Shown: one piece after another, positions 1-8,438 of the stretch
Layout of the letters: each line of letters begins with the position of its first letter
Position numbering within the stretch: the stretch's first letter is position 1
Source of the DNA: Chloroflexota bacterium
GTDB taxonomy: Bacteria; Chloroflexota; Anaerolineae; Aggregatilineales; Phototrophicaceae
NCBI GenBank assembly: GCA_003242205.1
Contig: QGUR01000036.1
Location: forward strand, 1-21,123
Direction of reading: 5' to 3'
DNA length: 21,123 bases
Notes under the pieces: generated by a model
The model's input: the letters and a program-made list of their open reading frames with translations, nothing else
Told to the model about the DNA's origin: nothing
Databases searched by the model: none
Program-made: the position numbers and the translations under genes

Positions 1-88
1 CGTGTTCTGTTTTTTTTTTTTTTCAGCCAAAGGCGGCATACGAAATCCTATTCGGTCTCCTGTGCCTGGGGATGTGTATAAGAGAGCG
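1..88 (+). other. Sequencing adapter remnant (Nextera P7) at contig end
   Basis: Bases 24-88 align without net length change to the Illumina Nextera P7 index adapter: a P7 part (24-46, including GGCATACGAAAT at 35-46, one mismatch), an 8-base index-like segment (47-54), GTCTC (55-59), a diverged linker (60-70), and the transposon mosaic end, GATGTGTATAAGAGA, exact over 71-85. The mosaic end should finish CAG and here reads GCG (86-88). Bases 1-23 are mostly a poly-T run, also likely artefactual. The mismatches suggest an error-prone read end that was not trimmed. True genomic sequence starts at about 89. Confidence 0.93.
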
Positions 89-1298
89 CTCTGGCACGGT
101 TCTCGAAATCGGCGGTGGTTTCCTGTATCCAGTTCAGCTCGAAGTCCTGCCAGAGGAGCATCCCCATGCGGTCGCACAGGTCGTAGAGTTCGGGCGGCGA
201 AACGTGAACGTGAACGCGCAGCAGGTTCAGGTTGGCGTCTCGCGCCAGTTCGATGTCCCGCCGCAGATGCTGCTCGGTCGCCTGTGAGAGATAGAGCGCG
301 GGCATGTAGGACGAGCCGCGAATGAAAACCGGGCGCTCGTTAATCAGGTAGGTAAAACGCTGTGGCGAGCGTTCCAATCGCACGGTTCGCACACCGAAGA
401 CAAGCTCCCGTTCGGCACGGGTTTCGTCTTCGCCCTCCAGTGTTGCCTGCAAGCGGTAGAGGTTGGGTACGCCGTGATCCCACGGCCACCACCACTGTGG
501 TTTGGGGATATATACATCGCGCTCGACCGTGTGTGTGCCCGGGGGCAGGCGCAGCCTGTCGAGGGCTTCAACGCCGGGACCGTTGTGGTTTTCGGCGGCG
601 ATAACGAGCGAAAGCTGCCCGTGCCAGATCGTCGATGTGGCGTTGGCCACCCGCAGCCGTAAACGTACTCGCCCGTCGAGGCCGGTTTCCAGCCGGATGT
701 GCTCGATGCTGATGCCATCATCGAGCAGCAGCCATGTGGGCCGCCAGATACCGAGCGGATTGACGTCCGGAGGAATGACGCCTTCGCCATGCTCGTACTG
801 GCCTTTGACCAGACCACGAATCACGTGGTCGGACGGATAACTGCCACGCGGATTCGGCGCGTCCCACGGTGAGGAGACGGCCACCAGCAATTCGTTATCG
901 CCATGACGTCTAAGAACGCCGGTTACGTCAAAGCTGAACGGCGCGAAATGGCCTTCGTGGTCACCCAGATAATGCCCGTTGAGCCATACCGAAGCGAAGT
1001 AATCTACGCCGTCGAAACGTAGCCGTGCCCGGTGAAAGACGCCCTCAGGCGTAGGAAAGGTGCGCCGGTAAAGCCAAACGCTGTCATTCAGTTCGCGCAG
1101 GTGGCTGCCCCAGTAGGGCTGGTCGGGAAAGAAGGCCACTTGCAAATGAGCGCATTCAGGAACCGTTCGCCACTCACCTTCGGAATGCTCGTGCGGGTAG
1201 CTGTGAGCGTGCAGCGGAATTGGCCGCACCTGCCACTCGCCAGAGAGACGGTGCGTGCGCTGGCTGGTTCTGGTGTCCGCATGGAATGTGCTGGTCAT
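89..1298 (-). CDS. Glycoside hydrolase family 2 (beta-mannosidase-like), C-terminally truncated by contig end
   Basis: This is the N-terminal half (about 400 residues) of a GH2 exo-glycosidase. Visible in order are the sugar-binding jelly-roll domain (WLYRRTF, RLRFDGVDYFASVWLNGHYLGDHEGHFAPFSFDV), the Ig-like domain (through WWWPWDHGVPNLYRL), and the start of the TIM barrel (FIRGSSYMPA, NLLRVHVHVSPPELYDLCDRMGMLLWQDFELNW). The LYDLCDRMGMLLWQDF stretch is characteristic of the beta-mannosidase/exo-glucosaminidase branch. The catalytic acid/base and nucleophile would lie beyond the cut. The reading frame runs on into the adapter to a stop at 48-50, so its last 13-14 residues are not real. I prefer the ATG at 1298 (CAGGCAA upstream) over the TTG at 1319. 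No signal peptide is visible, so it is probably cytoplasmic. The exact substrate cannot be told. Confidence 0.85.
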
Positions 1299-1334
1299 TT
1301 GCCTGACGTCTGAATGCAATCAAGACTCGCGCTG

Positions 1335-1367
1335 AACTGTACCTCAGTCTACTGGCCCCGTACAGTT
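1335..1367. promoter_or_regulatory. Inverted repeat in the divergent GH2/permease intergenic region
   Basis: A perfect 8-bp inverted repeat, AACTGTAC (1335-1342) and GTACAGTT (1360-1367), is separated by 17 bases. It lies 37-69 bp upstream of the GH2 start codon and also upstream of the permease on the other strand. The position suits an operator for one or both divergent genes. There is no T-tract, so a terminator is unlikely. I could not identify convincing -35/-10 boxes for either gene here. Confidence 0.35.
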
Positions 1368-1483
1368 GCCGGATGGGCGGCAATGTGACCTTCGGCTGGC
1401 ATCCGCCGGATGATAGGCATCTCGACAAAAATTACGACTGGGCGAGAATAACATGGAAAGAAGATGGAGGAGCCAGCAACGCA

Positions 1484-3349
1484 ATGACACCCGAGATGAT
1501 AATCACGCTGATCGTTATGGTCGCAGCGACCGTGCTGTTCGTCACCGAATGGATACGCATCGATCTGGTTGCGCTGCTGGTTTTGATCGCCCTCGTCGTG
1601 ACCGGCGTGCTGACGATCGAGGAAGCCGTCGCCGGTTTCTCCAGCACTGCGGTGCTCAGCATCGGATTTCTGTTTGTCGTCGGTGGCGCCATCTTTCAGA
1701 CCGGTCTGGCAGCAATGGCAAGCGACCGCATTCTGCGGATCGCGGGCACGAGCGAGACGCGACTGATCATCGTACTGATGATCTTTGTCGGCACGATTGG
1801 CGCGTTTATCAGTTCGACCGGCGTTGTCGCCCTGATGATGCCCGCTGTTTTGAACCTGGCGTCGCGGTCGAAAATCCCCGTCTCTCGATTGCTCATGCCG
1901 CTGGCGTTCGCCGCGCTGCTCAGCGGGACCATGTCGCTGATCGCCACGCCGCCCAATATTATCGCGTCTGAGGCGCTGGAGAACGCGGGCTACGCGCCGT
2001 TCGACTTTTTTAGCTTCACGCCGCTGGGAATTTTGCTACTCGTCTCGGGTACGGCGGTCATGGTTCTGCTCGGACGGCGGTTATTGCCAGAGCGCAGATC
2101 AACTCAAGTCATCCAGCGCATGGAGACGCCAGCGGAGTTATTCGCGCTCTATCGCCTGCCCGAAAACCTGCTGCGGTTGCGTGTACGCAAAACATCGCCG
2201 TTGGTGGGCAAGACCGTCGCCGACTCGCGCCTGCGCAGTGATTTCAACGTCAACATCGTCCATATCAAACGCAACAACGCTCGCTCCGAGCTGTTTCCGG
2301 GGCCGTGGGGAAATGGCCGCACGACGACGCTGGAGCCGACGCCGGACACCCGGCTGGAACAGAACGACGTGCTGCTGGTCGAAGGCGACCTGACCGATGT
2401 GACTCAGGCTGCCGCCCACTGGAACCTCGGCGTTATGTCAAATCTCCCTCCCATCAAGGAAGGCGACGTCATTACGCATGAACTGGGCATCGCCGAAGTC
2501 CTGCTGCGCCCCCGTTCGTCACTTATCGGCAAAACACTGACAGAACTGCGTTTCGGTTCGCGCTATAACCTGACGGTGTTGAGCATCCGCCGGCCCGGCG
2601 TTGAAGAAGCGCTCGATCTGAAAACGACGCCACTCAAACTGGGCGACATTCTGCTGGTGCAGGGCAAGTGGAAAGACATCTTCGCGCTCAAGCAGCTTCG
2701 CCATGATTTCGTCGTGATGGGCGAACCCGAGGCGCTCGAAATGGGCGCGTTTACGAAGCCGACCCACGCGCCCATTGCTCTGCTCATCATGGTTGGCATG
2801 GTGGTCGCAATCGCCTTCAACATCATGTCGCTGACGCTGGCTTCCATTGTGGCTGCCGTCGCCGTGGTGCTTACGGGCTGCATCGACATCGAAGACGCCT
2901 ACGAGTCTGTGAACTGGAGCAGCCTCATCCTGATCGCCGGGATGATGCCGCTTGGCACTGCGCTGGTCAAAGTTGGGCTGGTTGAGACGATGGCGAACGG
3001 CATTGGCCAGCTTTTGGGCGCTTACGGTCCTATGGCGGTCATCGCCGGATTGTTCCTGCTGACGACCGTCATGACGCAAATCGCCTCAAATACGGCCGCC
3101 GCGCTGCTTATCGCGCCGATTGCTCTGGCTACGGCTGAAAACCTCGGAATAAGCCCGCATGCCGTGCTCATGGCCGTTGCCGTGGCTGCGTCGATGGCTT
3201 TCCTCACGCCGGTTGCCTCGCCGGTCAACGCCCTCGTGATGTCGGCCGGCAACTATCGCTTTCTGGACTTCGCACGGGCAGGCGCTCCGATGCTCCTTGT
3301 CGCGTTCATCATCACCATGATCCTGCTTCCAATCCTCTGGCCGCTTTAG
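1484..3349 (+). CDS. SLC13/DASS-type permease with two TrkA_C (RCK_C) domains
   Basis: A 621-residue integral membrane protein of the divalent-anion/Na+ symporter (SLC13, ArsB/CitM-like) fold. Two halves of membrane helices (about residues 5-215 and 425-621) flank a soluble region with two TrkA_C domains (about 230-305 and 334-400; each has the pattern SPLVGKT or SSLIGKT, then DVLLVEG or DILLVQG). The paired substrate/Na+ motifs are visible as ATPPNI (154-159) and IASNTAAA (533-540). Related proteins carry sulfate, dicarboxylates or other anions; the substrate here is unknown. TrkA_C domains usually bind small ligands and may gate transport. The ATG at 1484 has GGAGGAG at 1466-1472. The frame is open further upstream to 1373, but those codons look non-coding. 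The gene is divergent from GH2 and appears monocistronic. Confidence 0.88.
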   Translation: MTPEMIITLIVMVAATVLFVTEWIRIDLVALLVLIALVVTGVLTIEEAVAGFSSTAVLSIGFLFVVGGAIFQTGLAAMASDRILRIAGTSETRLIIVLMIFVGTIGAFISSTGVVALMMPAVLNLASRSKIPVSRLLMPLAFAALLSGTMSLIATPPNIIASEALENAGYAPFDFFSFTPLGILLLVSGTAVMVLLGRRLLPERRSTQVIQRMETPAELFALYRLPENLLRLRVRKTSPLVGKTVADSRLRSDFNVNIVHIKRNNARSELFPGPWGNGRTTTLEPTPDTRLEQNDVLLVEGDLTDVTQAAAHWNLGVMSNLPPIKEGDVITHELGIAEVLLRPRSSLIGKTLTELRFGSRYNLTVLSIRRPGVEEALDLKTTPLKLGDILLVQGKWKDIFALKQLRHDFVVMGEPEALEMGAFTKPTHAPIALLIMVGMVVAIAFNIMSLTLASIVAAVAVVLTGCIDIEDAYESVNWSSLILIAGMMPLGTALVKVGLVETMANGIGQLLGAYGPMAVIAGLFLLTTVMTQIASNTAAALLIAPIALATAENLGISPHAVLMAVAVAASMAFLTPVASPVNALVMSAGNYRFLDFARAGAPMLLVAFIITMILLPILWPL

Positions 3350-3366
3350 ACGATGGTATGCGGCAG

Positions 3367-3400
3367 ACAGGGGCGACCGAGCCTGAACGGTCGCTCCTGT
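3367..3400 (+). terminator. Strong hairpin after the SLC13 permease gene
   Basis: A 13-bp stem pairs 3367-3379 (ACAGGGGCGACCG) with 3388-3400 (CGGTCGCTCCTGT). It has one G-T wobble and an 8-base loop, 18 bases after the permease stop codon. No U-tract follows, so it may be a 3'-end stabiliser or an atypical terminator. Confidence 0.5.
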
Positions 3401-3422
3401 CGTTGTACGCTTGCCAGAAATG

Positions 3423-3450
3423 TTGTCGTATTCGGGCGACCTTATATACT
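3423..3450 (+). promoter_or_regulatory. Candidate promoter of the ABC importer operon
   Basis: TTGTCG (3423-3428), a 16-base spacer and TATACT (3445-3450) resemble a housekeeping promoter. They lie about 85 bp upstream of the binding-protein start codon, between the preceding hairpin and the Shine-Dalgarno sequence. Confidence 0.5.
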
Positions 3451-3534
3451 TATTCCAACGCGCCCACCGGCCTGCGTGCAGCGCCGGCGGCGTGATGATG
3501 TGTTTGGCTCGAACTACAAATAAAGGAACATGAT

Positions 3535-4650
3535 ATGAAGAAGTTAAGTCTGCTTATCGCGACTCTTGTGCTGCTGGCGCTCGGTGCGCCGCTGGCCGCG
3601 CAGGAGGACACCCTTACGGTGCTGTGTACGCCTCAGGAAGACTGGTGCCAGGCGATGGTTCAGGCTTTCCAGGAGGAAACCGGCATCAACACTTCCTATG
3701 TGCGTATGTCGTCGGGTGAATCGCTGGCGCGTATCCGCGCGACGGCAGACAACCCTGAGTTCTCCGTCTGGTGGGGCGGCCCGGCTGACGCATTTATTGC
3801 CGGTGCGGAAGAAGGGCTGGTTGAGCCGTATGAGTCGCCCAATGCGGCGGCTATTCCCGACGCCTACAAGGGCGAGAACAATAGCTGGATCGGCGTTTAT
3901 GTTGGCGCGCTCGGTTTCTGCTCCAACGTGGAGATTTTGGAAGAACTGGGCGTCGAACCGCCGACCTCGTGGGAAGACCTGCTTGATCCCGCCTATCAGG
4001 GCATGATCGCCATGGCGCACCCGGCTACGTCCGGCACGGCCTTCACGGCGTTCTGGACGGTCGTGACGCTGGAAGCCGACAAGCTCGAATATCCTGATGG
4101 CCGTCCCGCCGAGGGCGAAGAGGTCGAGGGCACGGGCGAAGGCTATGACGAAAACGGCATGCCGACGCAGCAGGCTATCGACAACGCGTTTGAATACTTC
4201 ACCAAGTTGAACCAGAACATCCTGCAGTACACCCGCTCTGGCGCCGCTCCGGGCCGCATGGCTGGCGGCGGCGAGATCGCGGTTGCGATCATCTTCTCGC
4301 ATGACTGCGTGAAGCTGCAGGAGGAAGGTTTCCGCGATATTCTGGTCAGTACCTTCCCCGAGGAAGGCACGGGCTACGAAATCGGCGGTATGGCGATCAT
4401 CGCCAACGCGCCGGAGCCGGAAGCCGCTCGCATGTGGTACGACTGGGCGCTGACCCCCGAAGCGCAGGCAATCGCGCAGACGGTGAATTCGCTGCAACTG
4501 CCGACCAATCCCGAAACACCGGTGTCAGAACTGTCGGTCAAGCTGGAAGAGGTCAATCTGGTCGATTACGACTTCCTGGCAGCGGGGCTGAATCGCAATG
4601 CCATTGTCGAACGCTTCGATAACGAAGTTGCTCCGGAGCCGGCGGAATAG
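3535..4650 (+). CDS. ABC importer periplasmic-type binding protein, FbpA/AfuA family
   Basis: A 371-residue secreted solute-binding protein (AfuA/FbpA-like, COG1840 type). The N-terminal signal peptide (MKKLSLLIATLVLLALGAPLAAQ) ends near residue 23. Family hallmarks are RMSSGESLARI, SVWWGGPADAFI, GVYVGALGFCSN, HPATSGTAFTAFW, RSGAAPGRMAGGGEIAVA and LPTNPETP. True Fe(III)-binding FbpA proteins have adjacent tyrosines after the GEVA segment. Here that position reads FSHDC (His256-Asp257-Cys258), closer to what I recall of the sugar-phosphate binder AfuA. The ligand may therefore be an organophosphate or sugar phosphate, not iron. Four cysteines (31, 38, 129, 258) could form disulfides, and an acidic insertion (GEEVEGTGEGYDENG) lies near residue 195. 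AAAGGA at 3522-3527 supports the ATG start. It is the first gene of a three-gene importer operon. Confidence 0.88.
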   Translation: MKKLSLLIATLVLLALGAPLAAQEDTLTVLCTPQEDWCQAMVQAFQEETGINTSYVRMSSGESLARIRATADNPEFSVWWGGPADAFIAGAEEGLVEPYESPNAAAIPDAYKGENNSWIGVYVGALGFCSNVEILEELGVEPPTSWEDLLDPAYQGMIAMAHPATSGTAFTAFWTVVTLEADKLEYPDGRPAEGEEVEGTGEGYDENGMPTQQAIDNAFEYFTKLNQNILQYTRSGAAPGRMAGGGEIAVAIIFSHDCVKLQEEGFRDILVSTFPEEGTGYEIGGMAIIANAPEPEAARMWYDWALTPEAQAIAQTVNSLQLPTNPETPVSELSVKLEEVNLVDYDFLAAGLNRNAIVERFDNEVAPEPAE

Positions 4651-4685
4651 CCAGGTGATACCGGAAATAATCGAATAAACGTTTG

Positions 4686-4711
4686 CCCCCGCCAGTGTTA
4701 TCTGGCGGGGG
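4686..4711 (+). terminator. Intra-operon hairpin between binding protein and permease
   Basis: A perfect 10-bp GC-rich stem pairs CCCCCGCCAG (4686-4695) with CTGGCGGGGG (4702-4711) around a 6-base loop, followed by a T-rich stretch (TTGCCTGTTATTTT). Such hairpins behind binding-protein genes commonly act as partial terminators or 3'-end protectors, giving more binding protein than membrane components. The permease and ATPase genes follow on the same strand. Confidence 0.7.
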
Positions 4712-4741
4712 TTGCCTGTTATTTTACTACCGGAGGCTTCA

Positions 4742-6502
4742 TTGGCTGTTCTGCCGCAACAGGTGATTAAACCTGCACGCCGCGTCATTCGAGACCCTAT
4801 TCTCGCAATCACGCTCGTGGTCATCGTGCTTTTTGTCGGCGTGAGTATCATTCTGCCGATCTTCGCCATGGTGCGTGAGAGCTTGTCCGAACAGGGGCTT
4901 TCCCTGTTCAGTCGCTATCTCAGCGAAACGAGCTATCAGACGATCATCAGCAACACTGTCATACTTGGTCTGGCGGTAGCCACCCTCGGCACGCTGATTG
5001 GCTTTCTGTTCGCCTATGTTCAGGTCAAAGTGCGCGTGCCGTTCAAGCGCTTCATGCATATTCTGGCGCTGGTGCCGATCATCTCACCGCCCTTCGCGCT
5101 GGCCAGCGCGCTGATTATCCTTTTCGGGCGCAACGGCATGATCCTGCGCGGGATTTTCGGTACGCGTTGTCTGTGGGGCAGCGGACGAACCTGCAACGAC
5201 ATTTATGGCCTCGATGGCCTGACCATCGTGCTGGCGTTGTCGCTGTTCACGGTCGCCTATCTCAACCTCAAGGGCATGTTAGAGGCGCTCGATCCGGCGC
5301 TGGACGAAGCGGCGACCAATCTTGGCGGAAGCAAGTGGCACATTTTCCGCACGGTGACCGTGCCGATGCTCGTGCCGGGTATCGCCAGTTCGTTCCTGCT
5401 GCTCTTTGTTGAGGCCATCGCCGATCTGGGTAACCCGCTGGTTCTGGGCGGCAACTATGAAGTGCTGGCGACCCGCATTTACATCTCCGTGATCGGCATG
5501 TACGACACTACCGCCGCTGCCGTGCTGTCGGTTGTGCTGTTGGTTCCATCGCTGACCGTGTTTATCGTGCAGCGCTACTGGATCAGCCGGGCGACTGTGG
5601 TTTCGGTCACCGGCAAGCCGAGCGGTACGCCGCAACAGATCACGCACCCGCTGGTGTGCCTGCCGCTGTTCGTGCTGGTCATGGCGGTGTGCCTGTTGAT
5701 CATTCTGCTATATGCGACGATTTTCGTCGGCGCGTTCACGAACGTGCTCGGCGTTGACAACACGTTCACGCTGAAGAACTTCGATTTCGTCATCAACGGC
5801 TATGGCTCGGAAGCGATGGTCGATACCACCACACTGTCGGCGCTGGCGACGCCGCTGGCGGGGATCATCGGCATGATTATCGCTTTTCTGGTCGTCCGTA
5901 AGTCGTTCGCCGGGCGCGCTGCGCTGGACTTCGCCGCTATGTTGGGTATTGCCGTGCCGGGAACGATCCTCGGCATCGGTTACCTGCTCATGTTCAACAA
6001 TGACATTCAGATCATGCTTCCCGGAATCGGCCCGGTCACGCTGATTCCCAAGCTGACGGGCGGGCGAGCGATTTTCGCGGGCGCGGCAGCCATCGTACTG
6101 GTTTATGTCGTTCGCAGCGTGCCCGCCGCGTTGCGTTCCGGCGTCGCGCTACTGACGCAGATCGACCCGGCCATCGAGGAAGCATCCACCAGTCTGGGGG
6201 CCAACAGCGAGCAGACCTTCCGCCACATCACCCTGCCGCTTATTCGTCCGGCGTTCCTGTCTGGCTTGATCTTCGCTTTTGCCCGCTCGATGACGACGAT
6301 TTCGGCGATTGTATTTCTCACGACGCCACAGACACGCATTATGACGGCACAAATCCTGAATGAAGTCGAGAATGGCCGTTTTGGCAACGCATTCGCCTAC
6401 TGCGTCATTCTCATTTTGATTGTTCTACTCACCATCGGCATTTTGTACGCGGCTGTCGGCTCGACCAGCGGCGCGGATCGTGGTTTGGAAGGAGGCGCCT
6501 AA
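4742..6502 (+). CDS. ABC importer permease, two fused transmembrane modules (FbpB/AfuB-like)
   Basis: A 586-residue fused permease with two homologous BPD_transp_1 modules and roughly twelve membrane helices. Each module has the cytoplasmic EAA loop that contacts the ATPase: EAATNLGGSKWHIFRTV from Glu189 and EEASTSLGANSEQTFRHI from about residue 479. Fused double permeases are typical of the Fe(III)/sugar-phosphate/2-AEP importer class. A short non-helical insert (FGTRCLWGSGRTCNDIYG) with two cysteines lies in the first module. The start is a TTG at 4742, chosen because GGAGG (4732-4736) sits five bases upstream; the TTG at 4712 lies against the preceding hairpin. The stop codon abuts the ATPase start codon with no gap, so the two are translationally coupled. 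Confidence 0.9.
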   Translation: MAVLPQQVIKPARRVIRDPILAITLVVIVLFVGVSIILPIFAMVRESLSEQGLSLFSRYLSETSYQTIISNTVILGLAVATLGTLIGFLFAYVQVKVRVPFKRFMHILALVPIISPPFALASALIILFGRNGMILRGIFGTRCLWGSGRTCNDIYGLDGLTIVLALSLFTVAYLNLKGMLEALDPALDEAATNLGGSKWHIFRTVTVPMLVPGIASSFLLLFVEAIADLGNPLVLGGNYEVLATRIYISVIGMYDTTAAAVLSVVLLVPSLTVFIVQRYWISRATVVSVTGKPSGTPQQITHPLVCLPLFVLVMAVCLLIILLYATIFVGAFTNVLGVDNTFTLKNFDFVINGYGSEAMVDTTTLSALATPLAGIIGMIIAFLVVRKSFAGRAALDFAAMLGIAVPGTILGIGYLLMFNNDIQIMLPGIGPVTLIPKLTGGRAIFAGAAAIVLVYVVRSVPAALRSGVALLTQIDPAIEEASTSLGANSEQTFRHITLPLIRPAFLSGLIFAFARSMTTISAIVFLTTPQTRIMTAQILNEVENGRFGNAFAYCVILILIVLLTIGILYAAVGSTSGADRGLEGGA

Positions 6503-7609
6503 ATGGCCGCAACCGAGAGCCTCGTACTCAACGACGTCACCAAAATCTTTCAGCAGCGCGGCGGCGCAGGCGTGGTCAAAGCGGTCGATCGCGTTTCGCT
6601 CACGATCCGCAAAGGCGAATTCGTCACGCTGCTGGGGCCATCCGGTTGCGGTAAAACGACGACTCTGCGCCTGATTGCCGGCTTTGAAATGCCGTCCAGC
6701 GGGCGCATTGTTCTGGATGGAACCGACATTACGTACCAGCCGCCGAACAAGCGCGACATGGCCATGGTGTTCCAGAGTTACGCGCTGTTCCCGCATATGA
6801 ATGTCTTTGACAATGTCGCCTACGGGTTGCGTATTCGCAAGCTATCCCGATCCGACATTCAGACGCGCGTCGAAAATGCTCTGGCGCTGGTCGGCCTGTC
6901 CGGGCTGGGCAACCGCAAACCCAACCAGTTGTCGGGTGGCCAGCAGCAGCGCGTGGCGCTGGCGCGCGCGCTCGTCATGGAGCCACAGGTGTTGCTGTTC
7001 GACGAGCCACTCTCCAACCTCGACGCCAAACTGCGCGTGCAGATGCGCGGTGAAATCCACGCCCTGCAACGCCGGCTGAATATCACCAGCGTCTACGTGA
7101 CGCACGATCAGGTGGAGGCGATGGCGCTTTCTGACCGGATCGTCGTCATGAACGCTGGCCGTATCGAGCAGATTGGCACGCCCGACGAAATTTATCGCCG
7201 CCCGAACACGCGCTTTGTGGCCGACTTCATCGGTCGCGCCAACTTCATCGACACGACCGTGGTCCAGGCGCAGGGCGAGCGCGTGACGGTCGAACTGTTT
7301 GGGACGCGAGTGGAGCTTCAGAGCAACGGTCGATCCGTCAAACCGGGCGAACGGCAGACCGCCGTCGTACGACCGGAAGGCCTGAAACTGCGCGCCGACC
7401 CCACGCTGGAACAGGTGCTCATCGAACAGGCGATGTATCTCGGCTCCGAAATCGAGTATATCGTCCGCGCCGGGGACCAACGTCTGGTCGTGGTTGACAG
7501 CGATCCTCGCACCAGCCAGATCTTCCCCGAAGGCGAAACCGTTGGGCTGGATATCATCGGCGAAGCGGTGCATCTGCTGCCGCCGGAAGAAACCTCTGCC
7601 CGCGCCTGA
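6503..7609 (+). CDS. ABC importer ATPase (FbpC/PotA-like) with TOBE domain
   Basis: A 368-residue nucleotide-binding subunit that energises the importer encoded just upstream. Walker A is GPSGCGKT (45-52), the signature LSGGQQQR (143-150), Walker B VLLFDEP (Asp167, Glu168) and the switch His201 in VTHDQVEAM. The C-terminal part from about residue 240 (VRPEGLKL and following) is a TOBE-type regulatory domain of the MalK/PotA/FbpC class. The ATG immediately follows the permease stop codon, with AAGGAGG at 6489-6495 inside the permease 3' end. All catalytic motifs are intact. Substrate specificity is set by the binding protein, not by this subunit. Confidence 0.93.
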   Translation: MAATESLVLNDVTKIFQQRGGAGVVKAVDRVSLTIRKGEFVTLLGPSGCGKTTTLRLIAGFEMPSSGRIVLDGTDITYQPPNKRDMAMVFQSYALFPHMNVFDNVAYGLRIRKLSRSDIQTRVENALALVGLSGLGNRKPNQLSGGQQQRVALARALVMEPQVLLFDEPLSNLDAKLRVQMRGEIHALQRRLNITSVYVTHDQVEAMALSDRIVVMNAGRIEQIGTPDEIYRRPNTRFVADFIGRANFIDTTVVQAQGERVTVELFGTRVELQSNGRSVKPGERQTAVVRPEGLKLRADPTLEQVLIEQAMYLGSEIEYIVRAGDQRLVVVDSDPRTSQIFPEGETVGLDIIGEAVHLLPPEETSARA

Positions 7610-7630
7610 GCCGCCGAAGCAGCGAATAAA

Positions 7631-7665
7631 AGCCGGCGCTTGCCACAGATGGTCAAGCGCCGGCT
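7631..7665 (+). terminator. Terminator of the ABC importer operon
   Basis: A perfect 12-bp stem pairs AGCCGGCGCTTG (7631-7642) with CAAGCGCCGGCT (7654-7665). The 11-base loop can itself pair CCA with TGG. It lies 21 bases after the ATPase stop codon. The downstream tract is short (GTACCGTTCTT). It may also serve the convergent FHA gene that ends at 7761. Confidence 0.75.
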
Positions 7666-7760
7666 GTACCGTTCTTAACCTGCATCATGAAGTGCGCCAG
7701 CAGTGGCCATGGCGATAACGCTCGCGTCCAGCCGGCGCGAGACTGAAATGGCAGCAGGGC

Positions 7761-8435
7761 CTAGTTGCCGGTGCTGCCCGTGTTATCCAGCCGGAAGCCG
7801 TGACCTCGCACGGTGATGATGTACTGCCAGTCTGGATCGACTTCGGCGAGGCGGTCGCGCAGGCGGCGTACGAGCGCGTCGATTGCCTGTTCGCTCACGC
7901 CCTCACCGACAGCGTCGGGCCAGACGGTTTCGACGACGGTATCGCGAGTACAGATGCGCCCGGCGTTGACGTACAGCAATTCGAGCAGGCGATACTGCGG
8001 CGGGCTGAGCGGCGGGTCAATCTCGACATCGCCAATGAACACCCGTCTCGCCTCGCGGTCGAGGCGCAGCCTGCCGCCGATGGATCGAGGCACTTCAAAG
8101 GGAAGTGGGGCGGTCGCGCCGCTGCCGAGGAAGGTGATCCGGGCTGCCAGCGCTAGCTGAATTTCATCGTTGTCGTGAAGGCGGTGCGCGCCCTTAATCT
8201 GCGTGCCGTTAAGCCATGTGCCGTTGCGGCTTTCCAGATCTTCAACGTAATAACTGTCGCCCTGCCGGTAGATACGGATGTGGTGGCGTGAAATCTGGCG
8301 TTCGGGCAGAACAATATCACAATCTTCACCGCGACCGAGCACGATGCTGTCTTTTGTGATCGGCAATTGCTTTTGCTCGGGATTGTGGCCGTCCTGAATA
8401 ATCAGAATGGGACGATCCCCGGCCGCTTCAGGCAT
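7761..8435 (-). CDS. FHA domain plus OmpR-type winged-helix transcription regulator
   Basis: A 224-residue two-domain protein. The N-terminal FHA domain (about 10-105) has the phosphothreonine-binding signature residues: Gly34-Arg35, Ser49-Arg50-His51 and Asn71-Gly72. The C-terminal trans_reg_C winged helix (about 122-216) has a recognition helix around 181-196 (SEQAIDALVRRLRDRL) and the wing ITVRGHGFRL. There is no receiver domain, so the likely input is a phosphorylated Thr on a Ser/Thr-kinase target rather than a histidine kinase. This resembles EmbR in logic but with reversed domain order and no BTAD domain. No kinase gene is in the window. CAGGAG (8443-8448 on this strand) lies 7 bases before the ATG. 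It has its own promoter, so it can be expressed apart from yraN-miaA upstream. Confidence 0.9.
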   Translation of the reverse strand: MPEAAGDRPILIIQDGHNPEQKQLPITKDSIVLGRGEDCDIVLPERQISRHHIRIYRQGDSYYVEDLESRNGTWLNGTQIKGAHRLHDNDEIQLALAARITFLGSGATAPLPFEVPRSIGGRLRLDREARRVFIGDVEIDPPLSPPQYRLLELLYVNAGRICTRDTVVETVWPDAVGEGVSEQAIDALVRRLRDRLAEVDPDWQYIITVRGHGFRLDNTGSTGN

Positions 8436-8438
8436 ACA

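Noticed and set aside
47..92. C-terminal residues RALSYTHPQAQETE of the GH2 reading frame
   Set aside because: They are translated from the adapter and its junction, not from the genome, so I ended the gene at 89.
1373..1483. N-terminal extension of the SLC13-type permease from 1373
   Set aside because: The 37 extra residues are hydrophilic with no family similarity, and a strong Shine-Dalgarno precedes the ATG at 1484.
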